Shown here piece after piece: positions 29,913-39,259 of a DNA stretch of 64,000 nucleotides (positions are counted from its first letter, which is position 1; each line of letters opens with the position of its first letter). The notes beneath the pieces were generated by a model. It searched no databases, was not told where the DNA came from, and saw only the letters and a list, made by a program, of their open reading frames with translations. Source of the DNA: Flavobacterium limnosediminis JC2902 (lineage in GTDB: Bacteria; Bacteroidota; Bacteroidia; Flavobacteriales; Flavobacteriaceae). Made by a program: the position numbers and the translations under genes. The stretch spans positions 336,922-400,921 of the forward strand of contig NZ_AVGG01000002.1 of assembly GCF_000498535.1 (NCBI RefSeq). Reading direction: 5' to 3'.

Positions 29913-31934
29913 ATGAACGAATTACAGCACGAAACCAGTCCGTATTTATTACAACACGCCAACAATCCCATCCACTGGAAAGCGTGGAGTGACCATTCCT
30001 TAGCTACGGCCAAAAACGAAAACAAACTCATTATTGTAAGTATCGGATATTCCGCCTGCCACTGGTGCCACGTTATGGAACACGAAAGTTTCGAAGACGA
30101 GACGGTTGCACAAGTCATGAATTCCGATTTCATCTCCATAAAAGTTGACCGAGAAGAACGTCCCGATGTTGATGCCGTATACATGAAAGCCGTTCAGCTG
30201 ATGACAAAACAAGGCGGCTGGCCCTTAAATGTGGTTTGTCTTCCCGACGGGCGTCCAGTATGGGGTGGAACTTATTTCAAAAAAGACAATTGGATGGATA
30301 CACTGCAACAACTTCAAACACTGTATTCCGAAAATCCGGAAAAGATGGTCGACTATGCCGAAAAATTACATCAGGGTATTCAACTATTGGGACTCGTGGA
30401 AAAAAATCCGACAGAAGAAAAAATCGATCCAAACAATATAAAGGCGCTGGTTGAAAAATGGTCCAAAAGTTTCGATTGGGAATTTGGCGGTTATGCCAGA
30501 GCGCCTAAATTCATGATGCCCAACAACTATTTATTTTTACAACGATACGGCTATCAGAGCAAATCAAAAGACCTATTGGATTTTGTGGATTTAACGCTTA
30601 CGCGGATGGCTTACGGCGGTTTGTTCGACACCGTTGACGGAGGTTTTTCAAGATATTCGGTAGACATGCGCTGGCACGTGCCGCATTTCGAGAAGATGTT
30701 GTACGATAACGGGCAATTGATTTCACTATATTCCGAAGCTTATAAAAGAACACAAAATCCCCTGTACAAAGAAGTGATTGAAAAAACACTCACATTCATT
30801 GAACGCGAACTGCTGAATTCCGACAACGCTTTTTATTCGGCACTGGACGCGGACAGCATCAACGAAATCGGCGAATTGGAAGAAGGCGCTTTTTATGTAT
30901 GGAAAAAAGAGGAACTACAAAAACTCCTGAAAGACGATTTCGAGATTTTTTCCGAGCTTTTCAATGTCACTGATTTCGGTTTTTGGGAACACGACAATTA
31001 TGTTTTAATTCAAAGCCAGACAGTTGAAAATATCGCATCACAATTCGGCCTGACCGAAAACGATTTGCTTAAAAAAAAGAAAAACTGGGAGCGACTGCTT
31101 TTCACCGAAAGGAAAAAACGTCCGAAACCGCGGTTGGATGACAAATCACTGACTTCCTGGAACACCATTATGCTGAAAGGCTACACCGATGCTTATAAAG
31201 CATTGGGTAACGAACATTATTTGGCTGTAGCCGAGAAAAATGCAGCGTTTATTATTCAGAAACAGTGGACTGCCGATGGATTTCTTTGGCATTCCTATAA
31301 AAACGGAAAAAGCACCATCCCTGGTTTTCTAGAAGATTACGCTTTCGTAATTGATGCTTTTATCGGATTGTACCAGGTCACTTTCGAAGAAAAATACCTG
31401 ATGCAGGCAAAACAACTGACGGATTATTGTCTGGAACATTTCTACGACGAAACCCAACAGTTTTTCGCTTTTACCGCCCGCACCGAAAAACAACTGATTG
31501 CGTCTCATTTTGAAACCGAAGACAATGTTATTCCGGCCTCCAATTCGGTAATGGCAAACAATTTATATACTTTATCGCTGTTGTATCACAATCCGTTTTA
31601 TGAAAAAATTGCGTTACAGATGTTGCACCATATGATTCCACACATGGATTATGCTTCTGCCTATTCGAATTGGATGAACCTGTGGCTGAATCAGTCTGAA
31701 GACAATAAGGAACTGGCCATTTGCGGTAAAGCGGCATTGGAAAGCCTGAAAAAAATCAATTTTGAATATTTGCCAAACGTAATAATCGCCGGAACCACAA
31801 AGCCATCCGACTTGCCTTTTTTAGCCAACCGGTTTGACGAAGAAAATCTTCTGTTCTATATTTGCCAAAATAAAAACTGCCTGTTACCCAACACTTCTTT
31901 AGAGGCAACGGTATCCGGATTAAAAATCAGCTAA
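29913..31934 (+). CDS. Thioredoxin-domain protein, YyaL/SSP411 (DUF255) family
   Basis: 673 aa, typical length. The N-terminal domain has the family opening [20 protein letters not shown], the redox motif ACHWCHVME (CxxC), DREERPDVD and [20 protein letters not shown]. The rest is an alpha/alpha toroid related to N-acylglucosamine epimerases ([31 protein letters not shown]). Human SPATA20 and B. subtilis YyaL belong here; the exact reaction is not settled. It is followed after five bases by the mscS gene, so an operon is likely. Confidence 0.93.
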   Translation: MNELQHETSPYLLQHANNPIHWKAWSDHSLATAKNENKLIIVSIGYSACHWCHVMEHESFEDETVAQVMNSDFISIKVDREERPDVDAVYMKAVQLMTKQGGWPLNVVCLPDGRPVWGGTYFKKDNWMDTLQQLQTLYSENPEKMVDYAEKLHQGIQLLGLVEKNPTEEKIDPNNIKALVEKWSKSFDWEFGGYARAPKFMMPNNYLFLQRYGYQSKSKDLLDFVDLTLTRMAYGGLFDTVDGGFSRYSVDMRWHVPHFEKMLYDNGQLISLYSEAYKRTQNPLYKEVIEKTLTFIERELLNSDNAFYSALDADSINEIGELEEGAFYVWKKEELQKLLKDDFEIFSELFNVTDFGFWEHDNYVLIQSQTVENIASQFGLTENDLLKKKKNWERLLFTERKKRPKPRLDDKSLTSWNTIMLKGYTDAYKALGNEHYLAVAEKNAAFIIQKQWTADGFLWHSYKNGKSTIPGFLEDYAFVIDAFIGLYQVTFEEKYLMQAKQLTDYCLEHFYDETQQFFAFTARTEKQLIASHFETEDNVIPASNSVMANNLYTLSLLYHNPFYEKIALQMLHHMIPHMDYASAYSNWMNLWLNQSEDNKELAICGKAALESLKKINFEYLPNVIIAGTTKPSDLPFLANRFDEENLLFYICQNKNCLLPNTSLEATVSGLKIS

Positions 31935-31939
31935 AAGCC

Positions 31940-32710
31940 ATGAGAGTAGAACAAATGAACAACTTTTTCGTGCATTATTTTAATGTATTAATCGATTTTT
32001 CACCAAGAGTAATTTCAGCGGTACTGGTGTTGCTTGCTGGTATCTGGGGAATTAAGATTTTCCGAAAAGTGGCGGAACGAATCATGATCAAACGTGAATT
32101 GGAGCCTACAGTAATCCAATTCATCTCCGACATTTTAATATGGGGTGGCCGAATATTGCTTTTCGTAACGGTTATTTCACGCCTCGGAATCGAAACCACG
32201 TCGTTCGTAGCCATCTTTGGAGCCATTGGTTTGGCAGTGGGGATGTCGCTACAAGGATCTTTGTCCAATTTTGCAGGCGGAATGCTGATTATCATGTTCA
32301 AACCCTTTAAAGTGGGCGACACTATCGAAGCGCAGGGAGAAACCGGAAAAGTAATGGAAATTCAGATTTTCACCACGAAAGTCCTGACCGCACAAAACCA
32401 CATAATTTATATTCCGAACGGTGTTTTATCCAATGGAAAAATCAAAAACCTTTCACAAAAAAGCACACGCCGCAGTGACCTGATCGTTCGTACAAGTTAT
32501 GATTCGGATATTAAAACTGTGAAAAGTGAACTGGAATCCATCGTGAAAAATCATCCGAAAGTATTAAAATCGCCCGCTCCGGAAGTTACCGTAAACGAAT
32601 TGACCGATGCTACCGTGAATTTCGCTGTTCGTATATGGGTAAAAAATGCCGATTTACAAATGGTAAATTCAGACATTTTACAACTGAGTAAAACCGTAGT
32701 TAGGATTTAG
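31940..32710 (+). CDS. Small-conductance mechanosensitive channel (MscS family), short C-terminus
   Basis: 256 aa. The pore-lining TM3 is clear: AIFGAIGLAVGMSLQGSLSN, with GGMLIIMFKPFKVGDTIEA after it, the core MscS signature. Two further membrane helices precede it (ISAVLVLLAGIWGI, ILIWGGRILLFVTVI). The cytoplasmic beta and alpha/beta domains follow. The protein stops at SDILQLSKTVVRI, where relatives continue with a helix and a short IPxPQ-type strand of about 20 residues. Its last 11 bases overlap the convergent tsaB gene. The truncation may spoil the cytoplasmic portal assembly. Confidence 0.92.
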   Translation: MRVEQMNNFFVHYFNVLIDFSPRVISAVLVLLAGIWGIKIFRKVAERIMIKRELEPTVIQFISDILIWGGRILLFVTVISRLGIETTSFVAIFGAIGLAVGMSLQGSLSNFAGGMLIIMFKPFKVGDTIEAQGETGKVMEIQIFTTKVLTAQNHIIYIPNGVLSNGKIKNLSQKSTRRSDLIVRTSYDSDIKTVKSELESIVKNHPKVLKSPAPEVTVNELTDATVNFAVRIWVKNADLQMVNSDILQLSKTVVRI

Positions 32711-33371
32711 CTTTGGTAGTCATCACAAAGTCTTTCAGATAAAAAGGTTCGAAATAAGCGACATCCACAAAGTCGCTTTTTTTGTACTTTTCAAAAGACA
32801 TCGCGCTCATTTCGTTTGAGGACGGATAAATGATTTCGTCGTGATAAATAAAACGTTCAGAACTCAGCACTTCTTTGCATTTTGACGCTCCGTCACCAAC
32901 CAGATGAATTGTCCCCAAACTTTCGGAATAGCTGTTTTCATCGATAATCTCCGCCTTGGTTTCACGTACTTTCGTGTAGTCGTTATCAAAAAAAGCGGCA
33001 AAAACCTCCATGCGACGCGCATCAATCATCGGAACAATCCTTCCGCTTTCGATGGTGATTTTACGAGCTAAAGCTTCTAAGGTGTCAGTGGCAATCAACG
33101 GAATATTCAGAGAATAACACAATCCCTTCGCTGCGGAAACTCCGATACGCAATCCGGTATAGGAACCGGGGCCCTGACTCACGGCAATCGCTTTTAAATC
33201 CTGAAACGTTATTCCGGCCTGACGCAAAGCTTCTTCGAAAAAAAGATGCAGTTTTTCCGCGTGGGAATACCCTTCATCCGCTACTTCCAGACAAACGACA
33301 GTCTTCCCTTCGCTGGCAATGGTTACCGAACAGTTTTTTGTTGCCGTTTCAATATTTAAAATGTAAGCCAT
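32700..33371 (-). CDS. tsaB: tRNA threonylcarbamoyladenosine biosynthesis protein TsaB
   Basis: 223 aa, normal for the family. TsaB is the partner of TsaD in making t6A at position 37 of ANN-decoding tRNAs. It has the ASKHA fold start (ILNIETATKNCSVTIAS), AVSQGPGSYTGLRIGVSAAKGL and a hydrophobic core. A glycoprotease-like metal site is not expected in TsaB. The start is ATG at 33371 behind a TATCTTTG element. It converges on mscS with an 11-base overlap. The efflux adaptor and TolC genes lie upstream but are cut off by a terminator. Confidence 0.96.
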   Translation of the reverse strand: MAYILNIETATKNCSVTIASEGKTVVCLEVADEGYSHAEKLHLFFEEALRQAGITFQDLKAIAVSQGPGSYTGLRIGVSAAKGLCYSLNIPLIATDTLEALARKITIESGRIVPMIDARRMEVFAAFFDNDYTKVRETKAEIIDENSYSESLGTIHLVGDGASKCKEVLSSERFIYHDEIIYPSSNEMSAMSFEKYKKSDFVDVAYFEPFYLKDFVMTTKAKS

Positions 33372-33388
33372 GAATTTGAAATTATTGG

Positions 33389-33396
33389 CAAAGATA
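33389..33396 (-). promoter_or_regulatory. Promoter -7 element of tsaB
   Basis: TATCTTTG on the minus strand, an exact TAnnTTTG match, 17 bases before the tsaB ATG and between it and the terminator of the efflux operon. Confidence 0.5.
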
Positions 33397-33410
33397 CATA
33401 TTAGAATTAA

Positions 33411-33437
33411 AAAAGGCTTTCAGTTAAACCGAAAGCC
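33411..33437 (-). terminator. Terminator of the TolC-adaptor operon
   Basis: GGCTTTC (33415-33421) pairs with GAAAGCC (33431-33437). On the minus strand the stem is followed by six T. Confidence 0.8.
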
Positions 33438-33443
33438 ATCTCT

Positions 33444-34769
33444 TTATGCTTTTTTATCCTTATCCTTATCCTTTTCCTCTTCAGCCTCTTTTTTCTTAAT
33501 GGTGACTTTATCGCCCGGGTTCAATTCTTTGGTCACGGTAGTATAAGGTCCGACGATGATCACGTCTCCCTTTTTCAGTCCGCTGATCACTTCGATATTG
33601 GTATCGTCCTGGATTCCGGTTTTTATAACTCGTAATTTTGCCTTATCCCCTTCTTTCACAAATACGCATTCGTATTTTTTATCGGTAGAACCTTTAATTT
33701 TCTCTTCCTGCTCTTTTTCCAGTTCTTCCACAATGTCTTTTTTGACAGCTGTTGTATCGGTTTTCATCACAACCGCACTGATCGGCACTGCTAGGATATT
33801 TTCTTTTCGGGTGGTAATGATATCAACCGTAGCGGTCATGCCCGGACGGAAAGGCGAAAAATTAGCCGGTTTCCCTTCGGTTAAATCTGCATACGATTCT
33901 TTTAAAATACGCACTTTCACTTTAAAATTGGTCACCTGATCCGCCGAGGTGGTTGCCACGGATGAGTTGGAAATACTGGTCACAATTCCTTTGAATTCTT
34001 TTTTCAGATAGGCATCCACTTCAATTTTAGCCTCATCACCAATGCTGATTTTCACGATGTCGTTTTCGTTCACATCGACTTCCACTTCCATATTGTTCAG
34101 GTTGGCTACGCGAAGCAATTCGGTTCCGGCCATTTGTTGGGTACCTAAAACACGTTCGCCTAATTCCACATCCAGTTTTGAAATGGTTCCGTCTGCCGGA
34201 GCGTAAATGGTAGTTCTTCCCAAGTTATCCTGCGCTTCGGTTACGGTAGCCGAGGCACTTTTCACATTATAATACGCCGATTGTTTGTTAGCCTGAGCCA
34301 CTTCATACGCCGAAACCACTTTGTCCCATTCCGATTTTGAAATCACGCCTTTTTCGAACAATCGCTTGTTTCTGTCGTAATTTGATTTTGCTTCCTTCAA
34401 CTGCGCATCGGCCTGATTTAAACCTGCTTTTGTTGTAGACAACGATGCTACGGTACGGTTCACACCCGACTCATAAATATCCGGATTGATTTTCACCAGC
34501 AAATCGCCTTTTTTAACGGTTTGACCTTCCTTAACCGGTAAGGAAATAATCTCGCCGGATACTTCCGAAGAGATCTTAACTTCCACTTCGGGTTGTATTT
34601 TTCCGGTAGCCGAAACCGTTTCCACAATTGTGATTGCATCTGTTTTGGCGATTTCGACTTCTTTTCCTTCGTCTTTACTTCCGATAACGCCTTTTTGTTT
34701 TAGTACAACTAATATCGCCACTAAAGCAACAACACCTCCTAATAATAAAAATTTCGTTCTTTTTGTCAT
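33444..34769 (-). CDS. Efflux periplasmic adaptor (HlyD/MacA-like)
   Basis: 441 aa. One N-terminal membrane helix (KFLLLGGVVALVAILVVL) precedes VSATGKIQPEVEVKISSEV, the start of the lipoyl/hairpin adaptor fold. LPVKEGQTVKKGDLLVKINP and the coiled-coil hairpin (RNKRLFEKGVISKSEWDKVV) follow. The C-terminal domain contains a charged insert (KKDIVEELEKEQEEKIKGST) and ends in a Lys/Asp/Glu-rich tail encoded partly by TTATCC tandem units (33454-33471). It would bridge an inner-membrane transporter and the TolC protein encoded three bases upstream. No MacB or RND pump gene is in this window, so the partner is unknown. Confidence 0.92.
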   Translation of the reverse strand: MTKRTKFLLLGGVVALVAILVVLKQKGVIGSKDEGKEVEIAKTDAITIVETVSATGKIQPEVEVKISSEVSGEIISLPVKEGQTVKKGDLLVKINPDIYESGVNRTVASLSTTKAGLNQADAQLKEAKSNYDRNKRLFEKGVISKSEWDKVVSAYEVAQANKQSAYYNVKSASATVTEAQDNLGRTTIYAPADGTISKLDVELGERVLGTQQMAGTELLRVANLNNMEVEVDVNENDIVKISIGDEAKIEVDAYLKKEFKGIVTSISNSSVATTSADQVTNFKVKVRILKESYADLTEGKPANFSPFRPGMTATVDIITTRKENILAVPISAVVMKTDTTAVKKDIVEELEKEQEEKIKGSTDKKYECVFVKEGDKAKLRVIKTGIQDDTNIEVISGLKKGDVIIVGPYTTVTKELNPGDKVTIKKKEAEEEKDKDKDKKA

Positions 34770-34772
34770 GAT

Positions 34773-36152
34773 CTATTTTGTTTGTACAATCGGGATTCCG
34801 AAGTAAAATTCTAATATTTTGGTTCTGAAAATATAATCGTATTTGGTTCGTAACACTTCTGATTGCGCGTTCACGTATAAGGTTTGTGCCTGATTAAAAT
34901 CAAAAACATTCATCAGCCCTACTTCATAGCGTTCTTTGGCATAATTAAACGCCTGCTCTCTCGCCTCTAAAGTGGAAGCAGCCGCTTCATACGATTTCAA
35001 AGCCCCTTTTGTATCGGTATAGGCCGTATAAACCGTTCGTTCTAAATCCAAGCCGTTTTGTTCCAGATTAATTTTGGAACGCTCCAAAGCTACTTTTGAG
35101 CGAGCCACGTTATTTCTGGCAGACAATCCGTTTAAAATTGGGATATTAAGCGACAAGCCAATATTTTGCCCTTTATTTTCATCGAACTGATCTAAAACCG
35201 GTTTCGGACCTGCTATTATAGGCGTGTTATCCTCTTCTACCCCCACTAACCTGTCAGAATACGAAGCACGGGTTGCGAAACTGTAAAATCCTCTTAATGT
35301 AGGTTGATAGCCTCCACGTGCAATTTTCAGATCTTTTTCGGCAATATCAACGTTTGTTTCAGCCAACTTGATGTCGGTTCTTATTTCCTTCGCTTTATCA
35401 AAAATCGTTTTGGGTTCCTGCAATAATATACTGCTTTCCTGAACCGGTATTGATGTGTCTGCAATGTCAAATTCCTGAAAATTATCCAACTGAAGCAATT
35501 GTGCCAGACTCAGTTTTGAAATCAGTAAAGCATTTTCGGCAGCAATCATTCTTTGGGTTGTCGTGGCTACTGTTGCTTTCACATCCATCAGATCGCCTTT
35601 CGGCACTACACCGGCATCCACAAGATCCTGTGTGCGTTCCATTTGCTTGTTCTCATATTTCAACTGCTCCTGCTGTACTTTTAAATTTTCCTTGTTAAAA
35701 ATAATCTGCAGATAGGCATTGACGACATTCAGTGAAACATCTTCTTGCATTTTGGTAAGCTGGTACTGTGTCGCAATAATGGAAAGATTGGCTTTTCGCA
35801 ACTGATTTTGATTCTGCAGCCCTTTATAAATATCAATTCCTACATCAACCCCGACATTGGTGTACTGCGTGGTTTGGTTTCGCAACAAACCCGTGGTGAT
35901 ATCCTGATTTAAACCAACATTCCAGGAATGGGAGGCCTGACCAATCATCGAGGGCAGGAAATTACCGTAAGCATCTTTTTTGGAAATATCCGAAAGCTCC
36001 TTATCCAAGGTGGTATTCCTGATGGATATGTTTTTTTCCATTGCATAATTTACACATTCTTCCAACGTCCATTTTTTAGATTGGGCTTTGGACTGAAAGG
36101 AAATTAACAGCAATCCGAAAAACAATGTTTTAACTGTACTTGTTCTTTTCAT
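34773..36152 (-). CDS. TolC family outer membrane efflux protein
   Basis: 459 aa from the ATG at 36152, chosen because it starts the signal peptide KRTSTVKTLFFGLLLISFQS; a longer frame adds eight residues. The mature part begins KKWTLEECVNYAMEKNISIR, the family start, and has two repeats of long coiled-coil helices with short beta strands, as in TolC. It forms the outer membrane duct of a tripartite pump together with the adaptor, whose gene follows after three bases. Confidence 0.93.
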   Translation of the reverse strand: MKRTSTVKTLFFGLLLISFQSKAQSKKWTLEECVNYAMEKNISIRNTTLDKELSDISKKDAYGNFLPSMIGQASHSWNVGLNQDITTGLLRNQTTQYTNVGVDVGIDIYKGLQNQNQLRKANLSIIATQYQLTKMQEDVSLNVVNAYLQIIFNKENLKVQQEQLKYENKQMERTQDLVDAGVVPKGDLMDVKATVATTTQRMIAAENALLISKLSLAQLLQLDNFQEFDIADTSIPVQESSILLQEPKTIFDKAKEIRTDIKLAETNVDIAEKDLKIARGGYQPTLRGFYSFATRASYSDRLVGVEEDNTPIIAGPKPVLDQFDENKGQNIGLSLNIPILNGLSARNNVARSKVALERSKINLEQNGLDLERTVYTAYTDTKGALKSYEAAASTLEAREQAFNYAKERYEVGLMNVFDFNQAQTLYVNAQSEVLRTKYDYIFRTKILEFYFGIPIVQTK

Positions 36153-36294
36153 ATACTTATTTTGAAAAGAGAGCATAAAACTTTATCAGAAAGCACTCTC
36201 TTATTCATGAAAACATAAGACGCATTTCTTTACAAAAAGTTACAGCATGCAATGAATAAAAATTTTACTTTTACCGAGATTTATTAAAATTCTC

Positions 36295-37686
36295 ATGAAG
36301 CTATTTTTCTCTTTTTTAGTTGTTTTTGCATTGTGTGCCCTTTTCATCGGCTGTTCTTCCACAAAAAAAATAGAAGCGATGAAACCGATGCCGAGCGACA
36401 ACACGCCGACTGTTTACAAAACCACTACCTCCTTCATCAATATGCCTGTAGAAATCCCGCTTAAGGAAATTGAGATCCAACTCAACAAAGCCTTAACAGG
36501 ATTAATCTACAACGACAGTATCCTAAACGACGATAAAACCGAAATGAAAATCTGGAAACAGGCCCCGATAAAACTAACCGAAAAAAACGGCAAAATACAA
36601 TCAGTTATTCCGATGAAAATCTGGGCGAAGGTAAAATACGGAACGGATTATTTAGGATTGAATGATACCCGGGAAATCAACCTGAACGGAACGGTTACCC
36701 TTTTAAGCGACGCTAAACTTTCAAACTGGAAACTAACAACTTCTTCCGAGATAGAAGATTTTGAATGGAGCGAAAGCCCATCGATAGTCGTTGCAGGAAG
36801 AAATGTGCCGATTACCTATCTTGTGAATCCGACCCTACGCATTTTTAAATCGAAAATTGCCAGAAAAATCGACGACGCCATTAACAAATCGGTGGATTTT
36901 AAGCCGATGGTTTTATCGGTTCTTGAGAAATTGAGCACTCCGTTTCAAACCAGCGAGCAATACGAAACCTGGTTTAAACTGATACCGTCCGAATTGTACG
37001 TAACCGATGCCGTCTTATCAAAAAGCAAAATCACCATGGACATGGGATTGAAATGCAGCATGCAAACCATCGTGGGACAGCAACCGGCCAACACGTTTAA
37101 AAAGGAAACCATCGTTTTGAAACCTGTCAGCAAAATGCCGAACAAAATTGAGGCTACAGTCGCCGCCGTTTCCACTTACGAAAGTGCATCACGGATTTTA
37201 ACGAAAAACTTCCAGGGGCAAACCTTCGCTTCCGGAAGCCGTAAAATAACGGTACAGAAAGTAGATTTATGGCACAAAGACGGGAAAATGATCATTGCCC
37301 TGGATATGACCGGAAGCGTAAACGGAACCATTTATTTGTCGGGCTACCCGAATTACAACGCCGTAACCAAAGAAATTTATTTTGACCAACTGGATTATGT
37401 TTTGAATACCAAAGGCGTACTGACCAAAACGGCGAATTGGCTTTTAAGCGGAATGATTCTGAACAAAATTCAGGAAAGTTGCCGTTATTCGATTAAAGGA
37501 AATTTAGACGAAGGAAAGAAAAACCTTTTACCTTACCTGAGTAATTATTCACCTATGAAAGGTGTTTTCGTAAACGGAACATTAAACGATTTTGAATTTG
37601 ACAAAGTCGAACTGACCGACAAAGCAATTATTGCTTTCATTAAAACTTCGGGACAAATGAGTGTGAAGATTGACGGGATGGAATAA
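36295..37686 (+). CDS. DUF4403 family lipoprotein
   Basis: 463 aa. The lipoprotein signal FFSFLVVFALCALFIGC with lipobox FIGC puts Cys at residue 20. The mature part begins SSTKKIEAMKPMPSDN and has the DUF4403 features: INMPVEIPLKEIEIQLNKAL near the start, GLIYND, and a long repeated lipid-binding-like beta architecture (two related halves). The molecular role is unknown; a BPI/SMP-like lipid-binding fold has been suggested from such patterns. It is divergent from the TolC operon and converges on the 93-aa gene with a shared terminator. The 120 bases after it hold no gene. Confidence 0.85.
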   Translation: MKLFFSFLVVFALCALFIGCSSTKKIEAMKPMPSDNTPTVYKTTTSFINMPVEIPLKEIEIQLNKALTGLIYNDSILNDDKTEMKIWKQAPIKLTEKNGKIQSVIPMKIWAKVKYGTDYLGLNDTREINLNGTVTLLSDAKLSNWKLTTSSEIEDFEWSESPSIVVAGRNVPITYLVNPTLRIFKSKIARKIDDAINKSVDFKPMVLSVLEKLSTPFQTSEQYETWFKLIPSELYVTDAVLSKSKITMDMGLKCSMQTIVGQQPANTFKKETIVLKPVSKMPNKIEATVAAVSTYESASRILTKNFQGQTFASGSRKITVQKVDLWHKDGKMIIALDMTGSVNGTIYLSGYPNYNAVTKEIYFDQLDYVLNTKGVLTKTANWLLSGMILNKIQESCRYSIKGNLDEGKKNLLPYLSNYSPMKGVFVNGTLNDFEFDKVELTDKAIIAFIKTSGQMSVKIDGME

Positions 37687-37770
37687 CAGAGATCCGTATT
37701 CAGTCGCTATAATCAGTGATCAGATAACGAACAGCAGTGGCCAGTTACCAGTTGTGCACAAGGCATAATA

Positions 37771-37803
37771 AAAAAAGCAGCTTCAAATGAAGCTGCTTTT
37801 TTT
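37771..37803. terminator. Bidirectional terminator between the DUF4403 gene and the oxidase cluster
   Basis: AGCAGCTTCA (37776-37785) and TGAAGCTGCT (37788-37797) form a perfect 10-bp stem with an A run before and a T run after. Confidence 0.92.
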
Positions 37804-37804
37804 A

Positions 37805-38086
37805 TTACTTATTTTCCTGTTTTTTCTTTCCGTATTTTAAACGGTAAATTGCAAAACCTATAGCGCCAACCAATATATACGGAATGGCCATTAAGTAAAC
37901 TATTCCGTCGTTAACCGCACCTGCCTGCACACCGGATTCTTCACTTTCCAAAGCGGCGCGACACATGGCACATTGCGCATTTGTTTCCAGAGAAAAGAAA
38001 CAAGAAACAAGAAACAAGAAGAACAATACGGTCCTTCTATCAATTCCTTTTCCTTTTCCTTTTCCTATTCTTTGCTTATTGAACAT
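37805..38086 (-). CDS. Small membrane protein with QCAMCRAALES motif
   Basis: 93 aa. After a basic start comes a hydrophobic signal-like segment (TVLFFLFLVSCFFSLETNAQ), then CAMCRAALESEESG with a CxxC, and a second membrane helix (GIVYLMAIPYILVGAIGFAI). From memory, short proteins with this QCAMCRAALES block sit at the end of the cytochrome oxidase cluster of many Flavobacteriia; the role is unknown, perhaps copper or oxidase assembly. The N-terminus (QRIGKGKGKGI) is longer than usual and coded by tandem TTTTCC units. It overlaps the DUF420 gene by 11 bases. Confidence 0.75.
   Translation of the reverse strand: MFNKQRIGKGKGKGIDRRTVLFFLFLVSCFFSLETNAQCAMCRAALESEESGVQAGAVNDGIVYLMAIPYILVGAIGFAIYRLKYGKKKQENK
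37997..38065. repeat. Short tandem repeats inside the 93-aa gene
   Basis: GAAACAA occurs three times in tandem at 37997-38017 (7-base unit), and TTTTCC three times at 38048-38065 (6-base unit), both within the coding frame. Slippage of the 7-base unit would shift the frame; slippage of the 6-base unit would only add or remove a Gly-Lys pair. Confidence 0.75.
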
Positions 38087-38627
38087 AGTACGGAGAAATC
38101 ATCAGATAAACAATTACACCCGTAACCGCTACATACAACCATAATGGAAATGTAATTTTAGCAATCTTTTTATGGCGTTCAAAACTTTTTGATATCGCTC
38201 TTACATACGTAATCAACACAAAAGGAATAATCACTATAGAAAGCAAAATATGCGTCACCAAAATGAAATAGTACACGTATCTAATCACTCCCTCTCCTCC
38301 GAATTTGGTGGAGTCGGATGTCATGTGATATGCCACATACATTCCCAAAAAAGCAACCGAACATGCTATTGCAGTTTTAATAAGATACTCATGAAGGCTG
38401 CGCTTGCCGTTTTTAATAGCCAAAACAGCCGCAACCAACAATACAGCTGTTATACCGTTAATCGTGGCGTAAATTGGCGGCAAAAACGATAACGGTTGTA
38501 CGTCATAACCTAATTTCCTGAGATTAACTCCGAACAACAATGCCACTACCGAAGGGATTGCCACCGACAAAACCACGATCCATTTGTTGTATTTCTTTTC
38601 AATTGAATTACCTATTGCATTTTCCAT
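38076..38627 (-). CDS. DUF420 domain membrane protein (CtaM-like)
   Basis: 183 aa with five predicted membrane helices. Conserved His residues are visible in SLHEYLIKTA, GMYVAYHMTSD, ILVTHILLSI and SFERHKKIAK, as expected of the DUF420/CtaM group linked to cytochrome oxidase maturation. It sits right after SCO1 (the genes overlap by one base at 38627), which supports that link. The role in oxidase assembly is inferred from family and context. Confidence 0.88.
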   Translation of the reverse strand: MENAIGNSIEKKYNKWIVVLSVAIPSVVALLFGVNLRKLGYDVQPLSFLPPIYATINGITAVLLVAAVLAIKNGKRSLHEYLIKTAIACSVAFLGMYVAYHMTSDSTKFGGEGVIRYVYYFILVTHILLSIVIIPFVLITYVRAISKSFERHKKIAKITFPLWLYVAVTGVIVYLMISPYYVQ

Positions 38628-39253
38628 TATTCTTCTAATAATTTTTTAATATCTTCTTTCAACATATCAATACCCGGTTGTTCCAGCCCGTCATAATACA
38701 AAATCGGATTATCGAACTCGTCTCTTCGACAACGTATATTTCCTTTTTTATCTATCAATGCAAACATTCCCGAATGCTCGAAACCACCGTTTACGTTTTT
38801 ATTTTCGGCCGCATACAGGTTAAAACCGGTTTGTGCCAACTTATGAATATACTCCTTTTGTCCGGTCAGAAAATGCCAGTTGTAATGCTTTACACCCAAG
38901 TCCGCAGCATGCTTTTTTAAGTGTTCCGGGGTATCTGTGGCGGGATCGATGGTTATGGAAGCAATTCCGAAATCGGGTTTACCGTAGAACTCCTTTTGCA
39001 ATTGCAGCATGTTCTGATTCATTTTCGGGCAGATGGTTGGGCAGGTCGAAAAGAAAAATTCCACCACATACACTTTTCCCAAATAATCTTTATCGGAAAT
39101 CTTTTTATTGTTCTGATCCATTAATTCAAAAGCCGGAACCGGTCCGATGGTATGCAAATCTGATTTCTGAAATTTGGCCACAATTTTAGGCACTGCCCAA
39201 ATCCCGAACAGCAAAACGATGAATGAAATACCTATGTATGATTTGTTTTTCAT
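38627..39253 (-). CDS. SCO1/SenC family copper chaperone
   Basis: 208 aa. An N-terminal membrane anchor (YIGISFIVLLFGIWAVPKI) is followed by a thioredoxin-like domain. The copper motif CPTICPKMNQNM (CxxxC) and the third ligand His in GGFEHSGMFALIDK are present, so copper binding is expected. SCO1 delivers copper to CuA of cytochrome c oxidase subunit II. It lies between a Cys-less SCO1-like gene and the DUF420 gene within the oxidase cluster. Confidence 0.95.
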   Translation of the reverse strand: MKNKSYIGISFIVLLFGIWAVPKIVAKFQKSDLHTIGPVPAFELMDQNNKKISDKDYLGKVYVVEFFFSTCPTICPKMNQNMLQLQKEFYGKPDFGIASITIDPATDTPEHLKKHAADLGVKHYNWHFLTGQKEYIHKLAQTGFNLYAAENKNVNGGFEHSGMFALIDKKGNIRCRRDEFDNPILYYDGLEQPGIDMLKEDIKKLLEE

Positions 39254-39259
39254 TTCTTA

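Noticed and set aside
33454..33471. TTATCC tandem units as a CRISPR-like array
   Set aside because: It is a short in-frame microsatellite coding for charged residues; no spacers exist. No CRISPR array was seen anywhere in the window.
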